Made by a program: the position numbers and the translations under genes
The notes under the pieces: model-generated
What the model was told of the DNA's origin: nothing
Database searches by the model: none
Seen by the model: only the letters and a program-made list of their open reading frames with translations
In this document: piece after piece, positions 1 through 7,930 of the stretch
Layout: each line of letters starts with the position of its first letter
Numbering within the stretch: position 1 is the first letter of the stretch
Source of the DNA: Arthrobacter sp. QXT-31
GTDB taxonomy: Bacteria > Actinomycetota > Actinomycetes > Actinomycetales > Micrococcaceae
DNA length: 64,000 bases
Assembly (NCBI RefSeq): GCF_001969265.1
Contig: NZ_CP019304.1
Coordinates: 4,278,001 to 4,342,000, forward strand
Reading direction: 5' to 3'

Positions 1-1
1 A

Positions 2-2569
2 ATCCCCCAGGAGGTGGACGCTGATGTCATCGACGTCCTCGGACTCGCAGTCGATGCAGGCTCAGGGCAGCTCATCGTCACTCTCGTCCACGGGACGGAG
101 ACGGTGCTCAATGGGCTGTCTCGTCGCGCAGTGCGTGAGGTCGCCGCGGCGTACCACTCCGAGCTCGATGAGCGACGGCATCTCGCCGCCCTGCTCTCAA
201 AGGCTGAGGAGCAGGGCGAGACGGCGCGCCTGTGGTGGTCCCGGGTGCAAGAGGTGATGAACCGACCCCGGTGGGCGGACCAGGACACGATCGCCGCACT
301 CGAGGGCTCTCGTCCAGATGTCGCAGCGTGGTTGGCTGCCGACAGCGATCCGAGGCTCTCTGGGCTTCCCAAGGACAAACGCGAGGACCAGCGTGAAGCG
401 GTCGACGCTTGCCGTACCACTGACTTATCTGCGTGGACTGTCCAGCGGAATGAAGCATTCCTGGAGTGGGAGAAAAATGAGTTGGCGGACTTCTTCCGCA
501 CGGTCGAGAAGTCGCCGTTGACGGAAGAGCAGACGAGGGCGACGGTCTGCTTCGACAACAGGGTCCGCGTTATCGCGGCCGCGGGCTCGGGGAAGACCTC
601 GACGATGGTGGCGCGCGCCGGTTACGCGATCCAGCGCGGCATCGCAGAGCCGACCGAGATTCTTGCTCTTGCTTTCAACAAAAAGGCAGCCGGCGAACTC
701 TCGGACCGTCTCGTGTCCCGCCTCGGCAATGATGGTGCCGGCGTGGCGTCGAGCACGTTCCATGCCTTCGGGCTGCGTATCATCGGCGAGGCCACTGACC
801 GCAAGCCGTCCCTTCCCGATGACCTGACCGCGGACAACGGGATCGGGCGGCTCGCGAGGATCGTGGATGTCCTCCGCGACCAGGACCAGGCCTTCCGGCG
901 GGACTGGGACCTCTTCCGGCTCGTTTTCGGCCGGCAGCTTCCGGATCTCGGTGGTGAAGCCGATCCTGAGAAGTCGGACAGGAACACAGGTACCAGCGGC
1001 TTCGGTACTCTCGCAGGGGAGATCGTCAAGAGCCAGGAAGAGGTGATGATCGCAAACTGGCTCTTCCTGAACGGTGTCCGCTACCAATACGAACGTCCCT
1101 ACGCGTACGACGTCGCGGACGCACACCACCGGCAGTACCAGCCTGACTTCTACTACCCGGACATCGATGTGTGGCATGAGCACTGGGCGCTCGGTCTCGA
1201 CGGCACCCCGCCGCCCCACTTTGACGGGTATGCCGAGAGTATGCAGTGGCGGCGTCACACTCACGTCCGTTACGGCACTCGACTGATCGAGACAACTTCG
1301 GCGACCATCCGGGACGGGTCCGGGTTCGAGCACCTCGAGCAGGAGCTGCGCCGGCACGGAATCCAGCTAAAGGAAGACCCTTACCGGGAAGCAGCCGGGG
1401 AGCCACCGATCAGCGACCAGGCGATGCTGGCGCTGACGCGGTCCTTCATGTCACACGCGAAGGGCAACCGCCTCACCCCTGATCTGCTGGCGGAGCGGGC
1501 CGGCCGGACTTTGCGGGCCAGGCTCTTCACTCGCCTGTACGGCGTCGTCCTCGCCGAATGGGACAGCCAGCTCCGCGCTGCGGGCCAGATCGATTTCGAG
1601 GACATGCTGAATCTCGCCACCGATCACGTAGAGTCCGGCCGGTGGATGAGCCCTTACCGGCTCGTCATGGTCGACGAGATGCAGGACACCAGCGCTGCCC
1701 GTGCGGCGCTGGTGAGGGCGCTGATGAAGACTCCTGGAAACTACCTGTACGCGGTCGGCGACGACTGGCAGTCCATCAACAGGTTCGCGGGCTCAGACCT
1801 CAGTGTGATGACCCGCTTCGATAATTGGTTCGGGACAGCGTCCACCATCTGGCTGGACCGCACCTTCCGGTCCCCGCAGTCCCTGTGCGATGTCGCCGGT
1901 GGGTTCGTGATGAAGAACCCCAATCAAATCTCCAAGAACGTCCGATCTTCAGCGCCGGAGACTGACGAGACGGTGTGCGCCGTCAGTGTACGGGAGCGCA
2001 GCCACTACGGATCGGTCGTTCGGCAGCACCTGACAACCCTTGACTCAGAGCTCACTGAGCCGGCCACTGTGCTGCTGCTCGGCCGGTACTCCCGGTCCAA
2101 GGACGATGTCATCTCGGCGCTGGAAGCCAGATACGCCAACCTGACCATCGAGTTCAACACCGTGCACGCCTCAAAAGGAAAGGAGGCAGACTACGTCGTT
2201 GTGCTCGGCCTTGAGAGGAACGGATTCCCCAGCATTGTCGAGGATGATGCTCTCCTGCAACTGGCCATGGCCGCCCCCGACTCCTACCCACACGCAGAAG
2301 AACGACGCCTGTTCTACGTCGCACTGACCCGTGCCAAGCGCTCAGCGCTCCTGGTCACGCGCGCCGGTAGGGAATCAGCGTTCCTCCTCGAGTTGGTCGG
2401 AGATCGTGTCGTCAAGATCCGATCCGCGACAGGCGACGATATCACCCCAGTGGTCTGCCCGAAATGCAAGAAACACACGATGAGGGAACGCAAAGGGCGC
2501 TACGGCCGGTTCTTCGGCTGCACCGGGTACCCGACCTGCAAAGGAACGATGAAACTCGCTGAGAGTTAG
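2..2569 (+). CDS. UvrD/helicase IV-like ATP-dependent DNA helicase with embedded nuclease-like insert and C-terminal zinc ribbon (5' end probably outside window)
   Basis: Superfamily 1 DNA helicase of about 850 residues. Counting from the GTG at 14, Walker A (AAAGSGKTS) is at about 188-196 and the motif II/Walker B (MVDEMQDTS) at about 552-560. Late motifs include NTVHASKGKEADYVVVLG and FYVALTRAK. Between motif Ia and motif II sits an insert at about 340-450 with E343, PDF (D378) and a WHEHW segment (E389). In my recollection this matches a restriction-endonuclease-like PD-(D/E)xK insert of HelIV-type helicases; that is inference. The C-terminus is a topoisomerase-type zinc ribbon (CPKC, then CTGYPTC). 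The frame is open to the window edge, and the GTG at 14 lies directly on an AGGAGG with no spacing, so the true start is probably upstream. It lies inside the element that interrupts comM, so it may be a cargo repair or defence helicase; left neighbours are not visible. Confidence 0.85.
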   Translation: MPQEVDADVIDVLGLAVDAGSGQLIVTLVHGTETVLNGLSRRAVREVAAAYHSELDERRHLAALLSKAEEQGETARLWWSRVQEVMNRPRWADQDTIAALEGSRPDVAAWLAADSDPRLSGLPKDKREDQREAVDACRTTDLSAWTVQRNEAFLEWEKNELADFFRTVEKSPLTEEQTRATVCFDNRVRVIAAAGSGKTSTMVARAGYAIQRGIAEPTEILALAFNKKAAGELSDRLVSRLGNDGAGVASSTFHAFGLRIIGEATDRKPSLPDDLTADNGIGRLARIVDVLRDQDQAFRRDWDLFRLVFGRQLPDLGGEADPEKSDRNTGTSGFGTLAGEIVKSQEEVMIANWLFLNGVRYQYERPYAYDVADAHHRQYQPDFYYPDIDVWHEHWALGLDGTPPPHFDGYAESMQWRRHTHVRYGTRLIETTSATIRDGSGFEHLEQELRRHGIQLKEDPYREAAGEPPISDQAMLALTRSFMSHAKGNRLTPDLLAERAGRTLRARLFTRLYGVVLAEWDSQLRAAGQIDFEDMLNLATDHVESGRWMSPYRLVMVDEMQDTSAARAALVRALMKTPGNYLYAVGDDWQSINRFAGSDLSVMTRFDNWFGTASTIWLDRTFRSPQSLCDVAGGFVMKNPNQISKNVRSSAPETDETVCAVSVRERSHYGSVVRQHLTTLDSELTEPATVLLLGRYSRSKDDVISALEARYANLTIEFNTVHASKGKEADYVVVLGLERNGFPSIVEDDALLQLAMAAPDSYPHAEERRLFYVALTRAKRSALLVTRAGRESAFLLELVGDRVVKIRSATGDDITPVVCPKCKKHTMRERKGRYGRFFGCTGYPTCKGTMKLAES

Positions 2570-2755
2570 GGACAAGGATATTTCCATGTTCCGAGGCGCA
2601 GGCTCTACGCTTCGCGATATTTTGGCCGGCTGACGAGTCCAACCCACGTGGTCGGCCAAGCCGAGCTTTGCGGAATGCAGCACTTGCGCGAGGCCATCAT
2701 CACACCGATACACAGACCAAGGGGGTCACCACCCTTAGAAATGTATGCTTGACGG

Positions 2756-4525
2756 GTGCGAGCCGTTGCTTATATCCGCAGATCCAAAGACCCCGCCGAG
2801 GGCAACGCGTCGCTCGTCGACCAGCGCTCGTGGATCATGGCGGAGAGCCGCAAACATCACCACACGGTCGCTAAGCATGACATCTTCGAAGAGGTCGTAA
2901 GCGCGTACCGCGACCGGAACCGCCCCGAGCGCGACCGCCTGGAGAAGGTTCTTGCCGAGGGTGACGTCAAGGTGCTCTACGTCCGGGACCTCGACCGGCT
3001 GGCGCGGCGGCTGATGGACACCGCCCGCATCGTCGACACCTGTAACCGCCATAACGTGACGATCTACACCCACGACCGGGTGTTCGCCCCACGGTCGCCC
3101 GACACCATCCTGCTGATCTCCGTCCTCGGCGGCCTGGCCGAGACCGAAGCGGCGACCACGAGCAAGCGGCTCAAGCGCACCGCCGAGAACATCCGCCAGA
3201 AGGGTGGGTGGAACGGCCCGCCACCCTACGGCTGGGTGCTGCCCGAACAGCGCAATGCCGACGGCGTGAAGACGCTGAAGCTGCACCCGAAGGAGAGCCG
3301 GACGGTGCGCCGGATCGTCGACTGGCGGCTCGACGGACTCTCCGTCGCCGAGATCGTCCGGGAGCTCAACCAGCAGGGCCTGACCAACCGCGAGGGCCGG
3401 CCGTTCCAATACCGCGCCGTCGCCTCGCTACTGCGCCATCCGCTCCTGGCCGGATACAACTCCCTCACGGCCAAGGCCGATGGACGCAGCGTCGGCCCAG
3501 GTCCGGACTTCCGCGATACGCGCACGATCGTCATCGACAAGGATGGGCGTCCGGTCAAGAGTCATGAGGCGGTCTGCACGGAGGCCGAGTGGGAAACCCT
3601 GCGCCTGCTGATGAAGCCCCAGCCACTCAAGCGGACCCGGGCCTGCGCCGGAGGCCTTCCCCTGGTCGGCCTCGTCTACTGCGCGGGCTGCGGCACCAAG
3701 ATGACCAGCAACAGGTCGATGGGTGAGTCGGGAACGTACGTGTGCAACGGACGGATGCGCGGCGCTGACTGCCCCGGCGCTGCAATCAACAGGGAAGCAC
3801 TGGAGGGCTTCATCCGCGACGTCGTCGCAGGATCGCTCGACAGCCCCGAAGTGATGGAGCTGCAGACCGAGAGGCTGAACCAGGCCGCGGCCGGGAGCAT
3901 GAGCTCGGAGCTGTCCGAGCTCCACGAACAGGCTGATGCCCTGGGGGACTCCATTCTGATCCTGCGGGCCCAGATCAACACCGCGCCGGCCAGCGCGATG
4001 TCGGCACTGCTGAACCGCATCGGTGAGGAGGAGGCCCTCAAGGGTCAAATCGAGATGCGGATCTCGGAGAAGACCGAGGGGCGACCGAGGGCGATCCCCG
4101 ACATCAGCGGGGCCGAGTTCCTCGAGCTCTCCGAGACGGAGCAGAAGTCCATCATCAGGGCTTTCCTCCGCAAGGTCGTGGTCTACGCCGACGACGGAAA
4201 GCGCGGGTCGGTCAAGGGGATGTTCGGCTCCCAGGGCACGAACCTGAGCCGGATCGGCTTCTGGTATCTCGGCGAAGCGGACGACCAGGAGCCGCGCCGG
4301 GGGGGCGGGTACTCGCTCATGCCCTCGAACGGCAGCTACCAGTGCCCCAAGTGCGAAGAACCCCGAACGTTCCGCTACCGGAACAACCTGCGCCACCACA
4401 TGAACTACGCGCACCCGCAGCCAGTGCCGTGTCCTGAGTGCGGCGAGGAATTCCCTTTGCCCGGGCTGCCCAGCCACCGCCGCAACAAGCACGGGGTCAA
4501 GGGCTCACGCCAGTCCTGGAGCTGA
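2756..4525 (+). CDS. large serine recombinase (integrase) with C-terminal C2H2-like zinc fingers
   Basis: Site-specific recombinase of 589 aa. The N-terminal resolvase domain has the motif YIRRS with nucleophile Ser10, and DLDRLARRL around residues 79-87. A recombinase domain follows (PYGWVLPEQ at about 160, REL.QQGLTNREG at about 203-216), then a zinc ribbon (YCAGCGTKM, YVCNG, ADCPG at about 305-345) and a coiled-coil stretch. Unusually, the last 60 residues hold two C2H2-like fingers (CPKC-x13-H, then CPEC-x11-H-x4-H). GTG start. It lies about 1.4 kb from the broken end of comM and is the likely integrase of the element, with comM as target. Large serine recombinases cut with the N-terminal serine and recognise att sites through the recombinase and zinc domains; the extra fingers could aid DNA recognition (inference). 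Confidence 0.93.
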   Translation: MRAVAYIRRSKDPAEGNASLVDQRSWIMAESRKHHHTVAKHDIFEEVVSAYRDRNRPERDRLEKVLAEGDVKVLYVRDLDRLARRLMDTARIVDTCNRHNVTIYTHDRVFAPRSPDTILLISVLGGLAETEAATTSKRLKRTAENIRQKGGWNGPPPYGWVLPEQRNADGVKTLKLHPKESRTVRRIVDWRLDGLSVAEIVRELNQQGLTNREGRPFQYRAVASLLRHPLLAGYNSLTAKADGRSVGPGPDFRDTRTIVIDKDGRPVKSHEAVCTEAEWETLRLLMKPQPLKRTRACAGGLPLVGLVYCAGCGTKMTSNRSMGESGTYVCNGRMRGADCPGAAINREALEGFIRDVVAGSLDSPEVMELQTERLNQAAAGSMSSELSELHEQADALGDSILILRAQINTAPASAMSALLNRIGEEEALKGQIEMRISEKTEGRPRAIPDISGAEFLELSETEQKSIIRAFLRKVVVYADDGKRGSVKGMFGSQGTNLSRIGFWYLGEADDQEPRRGGGYSLMPSNGSYQCPKCEEPRTFRYRNNLRHHMNYAHPQPVPCPECGEEFPLPGLPSHRRNKHGVKGSRQSWS

Positions 4526-4903
4526 CTCTCGGGGACTAAGCGGCCCGACGGCGACCCAAGCGCGCGGGCTTGGCTGCCTCAGCTGCCTCCGCCCGCCGGA
4601 TGGCCACCGAGGCCGCCACGGCGGCTCCGGCCTGGATGGCCTCCACCGGGATCGGGCGGACGGCGATCGCGGCTGCAGCTGCCGCCGGGACCTGCACTGG
4701 CCTGCGCGGGGAGGCATAGGCAGACGAAGCCACACCGCGTTCAGCGGTGGTGACCTGTCCTGCCATGACTGCCTGCCTCAGATAGCTGTGCTTTGAATGC
4801 CTATCGGCACTCTATCAACTAATGAGTCAAAGGATCAATCGAATCGAATCTGATACGAGTCGAATCGTCACACTTGGGGATGAGTCGACGAGATGGAGCG
4901 GGC
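4526..4903. other. intergenic stretch of the element: TCGAATC repeats
   Basis: About 380 bases between the integrase and the DUF6504 gene, holding only the doubtful alanine-rich frame. At 4839-4867 the motif TCGAAT(C) occurs three times, overlapping an A/T-rich stretch that contrasts with the surrounding GC-rich DNA. It could be a regulatory or attachment-related site; I see no hairpin terminator for either flanking gene. Confidence 0.3.
4536..4766 (-). CDS. possible small alanine-rich protein
   Basis: An open frame of 76 codons, very rich in Ala, Pro and Arg, starting MAGQVTTAERG. A weak purine-rich stretch (GAGGCAGG) precedes the ATG, and a TTGACT hexamer lies about 60 bases upstream at 4822-4827 on the same strand. 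No recognisable domain. Low-complexity frames like this arise by chance in high-GC DNA, so it may not be a gene. It is convergent with the integrase gene. Confidence 0.22.
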   Translation of the reverse strand: MAGQVTTAERGVASSAYASPRRPVQVPAAAAAAIAVRPIPVEAIQAGAAVAASVAIRRAEAAEAAKPARLGRRRAA

Positions 4904-5233
4904 TCAGGCTGCGGCAGTCCCGGTGTCGCTGATCCCGGCCAGCAGCCACTGCTCGGACAAAGGGTCGCGGCGCAGCTCGAAGGTTCGCAGCGCCGAAGTG
5001 GACGTCAACCGGACCTGGACCTGCCAGTGTTCGACGCTGATCGGGTCGCCGCAGCCCACCGGTGCCCGCTTGATGGTGTTCCACCAGTCGGCGCGGGTGA
5101 ACCAGTGCACAGGTTCCGCGGCCACAGCCCAGATCCTGCCGTCATGCCTGACGGCCAGGGGAACCCCCTTCGCGGTGAAGCGGACCTCCACCGGAGTGTC
5201 CAGAGGTTTGCTATTTGATGCTGTTGCTGCCAC
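4904..5233 (-). CDS. DUF6504 family protein (element-borne copy)
   Basis: A protein of 109 aa with the spaced pattern IWAVAAEPVHWFTRADWW, then VEHWQVQVRL, then FELRRDPLSEQWLLAGISD. The same layout is seen in the protein at 20319-20609 (WTVGAEPLRWFERVSWW, VEVWRLQA, GGGWRLRSAVAD), so the two are paralogues. DUF6504 proteins often accompany actinobacterial ImuB-type mutagenesis polymerases (established association as I recall it); none is seen here. I chose the GTG at 5233 because GGAGAG lies 7 bases upstream; a TTG at 5248 is also possible. It overlaps the end of the upstream 111-aa gene by 23 bases, so the two form one operon behind an SOS box. Function unknown; a DNA-damage role is inferred. 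Confidence 0.75.
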   Translation of the reverse strand: MAATASNSKPLDTPVEVRFTAKGVPLAVRHDGRIWAVAAEPVHWFTRADWWNTIKRAPVGCGDPISVEHWQVQVRLTSTSALRTFELRRDPLSEQWLLAGISDTGTAAA

Positions 5234-5546
5234 GGGTCCGCTCTCCAAGGTTCCTGTTCATCAATTCTTCCCGGCGGGTAACCGCCGAACTCCACACCCA
5301 GGTCCGGTACGTCACCGGCCCGTCCTTCCATGTCGCTTCGACCGCTTTCGCTGTCCAGGCGAAGACCTCGCCGTCCACCAGTTCTGCGCAGTTCGGGAAC
5401 CGGATCCATGCCTTGACGGGGATTCCGGGATACCCGTTCTTGGCCGGGAAGTGTTCGAAGCCGAGCTCTTCCACGGTCAGCCCGATCGGGCCGGCCCGCC
5501 GCGCATACTGCGCTTGCAGTGCAGCGGCGAACTCTTCGGAGGACAT
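5211..5546 (-). CDS. SOS-box-controlled protein of unknown function, 111 aa
   Basis: I do not recognise this family. The protein begins MSSEEFAAALQAQYARRAG, has a central NGYPGIPVKAWIRFPN segment and ends basic and Asn/Arg-rich. It has no signal peptide or membrane segment. An ATG start with AAGG about 8 bases upstream is convincing. A near-consensus SOS box lies at 5557-5572, ending 10 bases before the start codon, and the DUF6504 gene overlaps its 3' end. Both features argue for a real, damage-induced two-gene operon carried by the integrated element. Tryptophan-rich spacing near the C-terminus (TAKAVEATWKDG, YRTWVWSS) may be structural. Confidence 0.7.
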   Translation of the reverse strand: MSSEEFAAALQAQYARRAGPIGLTVEELGFEHFPAKNGYPGIPVKAWIRFPNCAELVDGEVFAWTAKAVEATWKDGPVTYRTWVWSSAVTRREELMNRNLGERTRGSNSIK

Positions 5547-5556
5547 AACACAACCT

Positions 5557-5572
5557 TAGAACACATATTCGA
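5557..5572 (-). promoter_or_regulatory. LexA-type SOS box
   Basis: On the minus strand the site reads TCGAAT-ATGT-GTTCTA. The actinobacterial LexA consensus is TCGAAC-N4-GTTCGA, so 10 of 12 defined positions match. It lies 10 bases before the ATG of the 111-aa gene, where LexA binding would block transcription or early elongation. No other good match was noticed in the element. Confidence 0.72.
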
Positions 5573-5891
5573 ATAGGCGACCCACAAAGATGGCGGCTAC
5601 GGCCGGCCGCCTCGCTCCCGGGAATCACCATTGGTCCTGTTTTTCGATCCCCTGGGCACCAAGTTATAAAAGGGCTCCGACAACGTCCGGAACGGACTGA
5701 TCCTGGTCCGCTGCCGGCTCGGCACAAAACGGCGCAGTGTCCGATAATGGGGACATGCCAGCTGCTTCTGCCCCCTGCACCGTCCACCACCTCTACTCCA
5801 CACCCGGTCACCTCCTCCCCGCGTGCGGTGTAACCCCCGGCCCTGACGGGTCCGAGTGGCACACCGGACACGACGCCGGGGTCCTGCATAG
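5573..5891. other. non-coding right end of the integrated element
   Basis: About 320 bases between the SOS box and the comM remnant. A 24-codon frame (5755-5829) is too short and atypical to call. The base pattern changes to chromosomal comM coding sequence at about 5890. Confidence 0.5.
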
Positions 5892-5910
5892 GTGACGGCG
5901 ATCCACTCCC
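5880..5910. other. putative right attachment junction (attR) in comM
   Basis: comM coding similarity begins abruptly at GTGACGGCGATCCACTC, encoding VTAIHS, a conserved ComM segment. The bases just before it (CCTGCATAG) do not continue the ComM frame. The junction therefore lies within a few bases of 5890. The exact crossover and the common core cannot be fixed without the left end or an uninterrupted comM. Confidence 0.6.
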
Positions 5911-6680
5911 TGTGCCAGCTCCCGACATCCGGCGTGCAGCTGGTCCGGCGGCCGCCCTTCGAAAATCCCCACCACACGGCGACAGCAGCGGCGATCATCG
6001 GCGGCGGGTCAGGGCTGCCGCGTCCCGGCGCAGCATCACGTGCGCACCGCGGAATCCTGTTCCTCGATGAGGCACCGGAATACGAACGCAGGGTCCTGGA
6101 CGCGCTCCGGCAGCCCCTTGAAAGCGGCGAGCTGGTCATCCACCGCTCTGCGGGCGCAGCAGCCTACCCGGCCCGGTTCCAGCTTGTGCTGGCGGCCAAC
6201 CCCTGCCCTTGCGGCAAGGCCGCGGGGAAGGGCATTGAATGCACCTGCACCCCCTTCATGCGGCGCCGCTACATGTCGCGGATGTCCGGGCCGCTCCTGG
6301 ACCGCGTGGACATCCAGCTGCAGGTGGACCGCGTGTCGCTGACAGACTTCGGCCAGTCCGGGGGAGCGGAAGACAGCGCAACGGTCGGTGCCCGCGTCCA
6401 CGCCGCCCGGGAAAGCCAGCTGCAGCGGCTGCAGCCCCTGGGCCTGGAAACCAATTCCCAGGTGCCCGGCCGGATTCTGCGCGGCGAGCTGAGACTGGCG
6501 TCGGCCACCACCCGGATTCTGGACCAGGCGCTGGAACGGGGCGTGCTCACGGCCCGGGGCTATGACCGCGTGCTCCGGCTCGCGTGGACCCTGGCCGACC
6601 TCGGCGGCAGGGAACAGCCCGACGGGAACGACATCGGACAGGCCCTGAGCCTCCGCCAGACCGCCTCGGCAGCGGCGTGA
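5892..6680 (+). pseudogene. comM: C-terminal remnant of Mg-chelatase-like AAA+ protein ComM/YifB, interrupted by the element
   Basis: Only 262 codons remain of a protein normally about 500 residues long. The remnant starts at VTAIHSLCQLP and contains RPPFENPHHTATAAAIIGGG, the Walker B region (ILFLDEAPEY), the arginine-rich RRVLDALRQPLE, the cysteine cluster CPCGKAAGKGIECTC and the Mg-chelatase C-terminal lid. The Lon-like N-terminal domain and the Walker A loop are missing. ComM is a branch-migration helicase that supports integration of incoming DNA during natural transformation. With the P-loop lost, the remnant should be inactive unless a complete gene forms on excision. The order comM-dprA-xerC downstream is the usual actinobacterial one, which places the break in the chromosome rather than in the element. 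Confidence 0.88.
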
Positions 6681-6691
6681 AAGGGATCAAC

Positions 6692-7876
6692 ATGCACAAC
6701 GAGAGACTGGCCCGAGCCGCGCTGTCCAGGCTGATGGAGCCGCAGGACGCCGCGGGCCTGGCCCTGGTGCACGTCGCCGGAGCGGAGGACGCCCTGAGAA
6801 TAGCCACCGGCCAGGTCGGTTACGGACCGGGGCTGGAACAGGACATTACGGTGCTGCTGGCCGAGCACAGTTCGGTGAACCCGTGGGCTGGCCTTGGTGC
6901 CGCACTGCGGCGCTGGGCACCCAGGATTCCCGACCTCGCTCCTGAGCGTGACCTGGCTACCATGCAGCGCCTGGGCGGCCGGATGATCATACCTTCGGAC
7001 GGGCTGTGGCCACGGCAGCTTGACGATCTTGGCCTGCACCAGCCGATCTGCCTCTGGTGGCGGGGTGTCGAGCTCGAACTTCCCCCGGCCTCGAAGGCGG
7101 TCGCCCTGGTGGGCTCGCGGGACAGCACCAGTTACGGTGCGTCGGTGACCGGCGATCTTGCCTACTCGCTGGCGCAGCGGGGATTCACGGTGGTGTCGGG
7201 CGGCGCCTACGGGATCGACGCCCACGCGCACCGGGCCGCCCTCGCCGGCGGATCGGATGCGATGCCGACCATCGCCGTGATGGCGGGCGGCGTGGACCGC
7301 TTCTACCCCTCGGGCAACGAGGATCTCCTGCGCGCCGTGGCAAACCAGGGTGCCGTTCTCGCAGAGGTGCCGCCCGGCTCTGCGCCGACGCGCTACCGCT
7401 TCCTCCAGCGGAACCGGCTGATCGCCGCTCTTGCATCCGTCACCGTCGTCGTGGAAGCCAGATGGCGGTCGGGTGCCCTGAACACCGCCCATCACGCGGA
7501 AACTTTGGGCCGCGCTGTGGGAGCGGTTCCGGGCTCGGTGCACAGCGCCAACTCCGCAGGCTGCCACCGGCTCCTGCGTGACGGCGGCGCCGTCTGCGTC
7601 ACGGACGCCGGGGAAGTCGCCGAGCTCGCCTCGCCCAGCGGCCAGTCCCTGCCTGACGAAAGGAGCGGCCAGGCGGCCGAGCACGATGGCCTGACGCTCG
7701 AGGACCTGATCCTGCTGGACGCCCTCCCGCTGCGGTCCGCCAGTTCGGTCGAAAAACTCTGCACCGTGGCCGGCCTGGGTGCTGAATCCGTGCGCGCGGG
7801 TCTCGGCAGGCTGGCGCTGCTTGGACTGGCCGTCTCCGAGAAAGGCGGATGGAAGCGCACCAAGCAATCGACCTAG
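6692..7876 (+). CDS. dprA: DNA-processing protein DprA
   Basis: A protein of 394 aa that loads RecA onto incoming single-stranded DNA. The Rossmann-like DprA core has the nucleotide-binding signature VALVGSRDSTSYG, the diagnostic VSGGAYGIDAHAHRAAL, then RFLQRNRLIAAL and VVVEARWRSGAL. The C-terminal winged helix (LEDLILLDALPLRSASSVEKL) is present. I chose the ATG at 6692 (AAAGGGA 7 bases upstream) over an in-frame extension into comM. It starts 11 bases after the comM stop, so it was probably co-transcribed with intact comM. The insertion into comM may have removed its native promoter. Confidence 0.93.
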   Translation: MHNERLARAALSRLMEPQDAAGLALVHVAGAEDALRIATGQVGYGPGLEQDITVLLAEHSSVNPWAGLGAALRRWAPRIPDLAPERDLATMQRLGGRMIIPSDGLWPRQLDDLGLHQPICLWWRGVELELPPASKAVALVGSRDSTSYGASVTGDLAYSLAQRGFTVVSGGAYGIDAHAHRAALAGGSDAMPTIAVMAGGVDRFYPSGNEDLLRAVANQGAVLAEVPPGSAPTRYRFLQRNRLIAALASVTVVVEARWRSGALNTAHHAETLGRAVGAVPGSVHSANSAGCHRLLRDGGAVCVTDAGEVAELASPSGQSLPDERSGQAAEHDGLTLEDLILLDALPLRSASSVEKLCTVAGLGAESVRAGLGRLALLGLAVSEKGGWKRTKQST

Positions 7877-7930
7877 AGCTGGCAGCGTGCCGTTCCCTGA
7901 TTCTGCGCCGAATGCTGGGACAGTGGGGGA

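Noticed and set aside
5755..5829. 24-codon frame starting MPAASAPCTVHH near the element end
   Set aside because: Too short, no ribosome site and no recognisable content.
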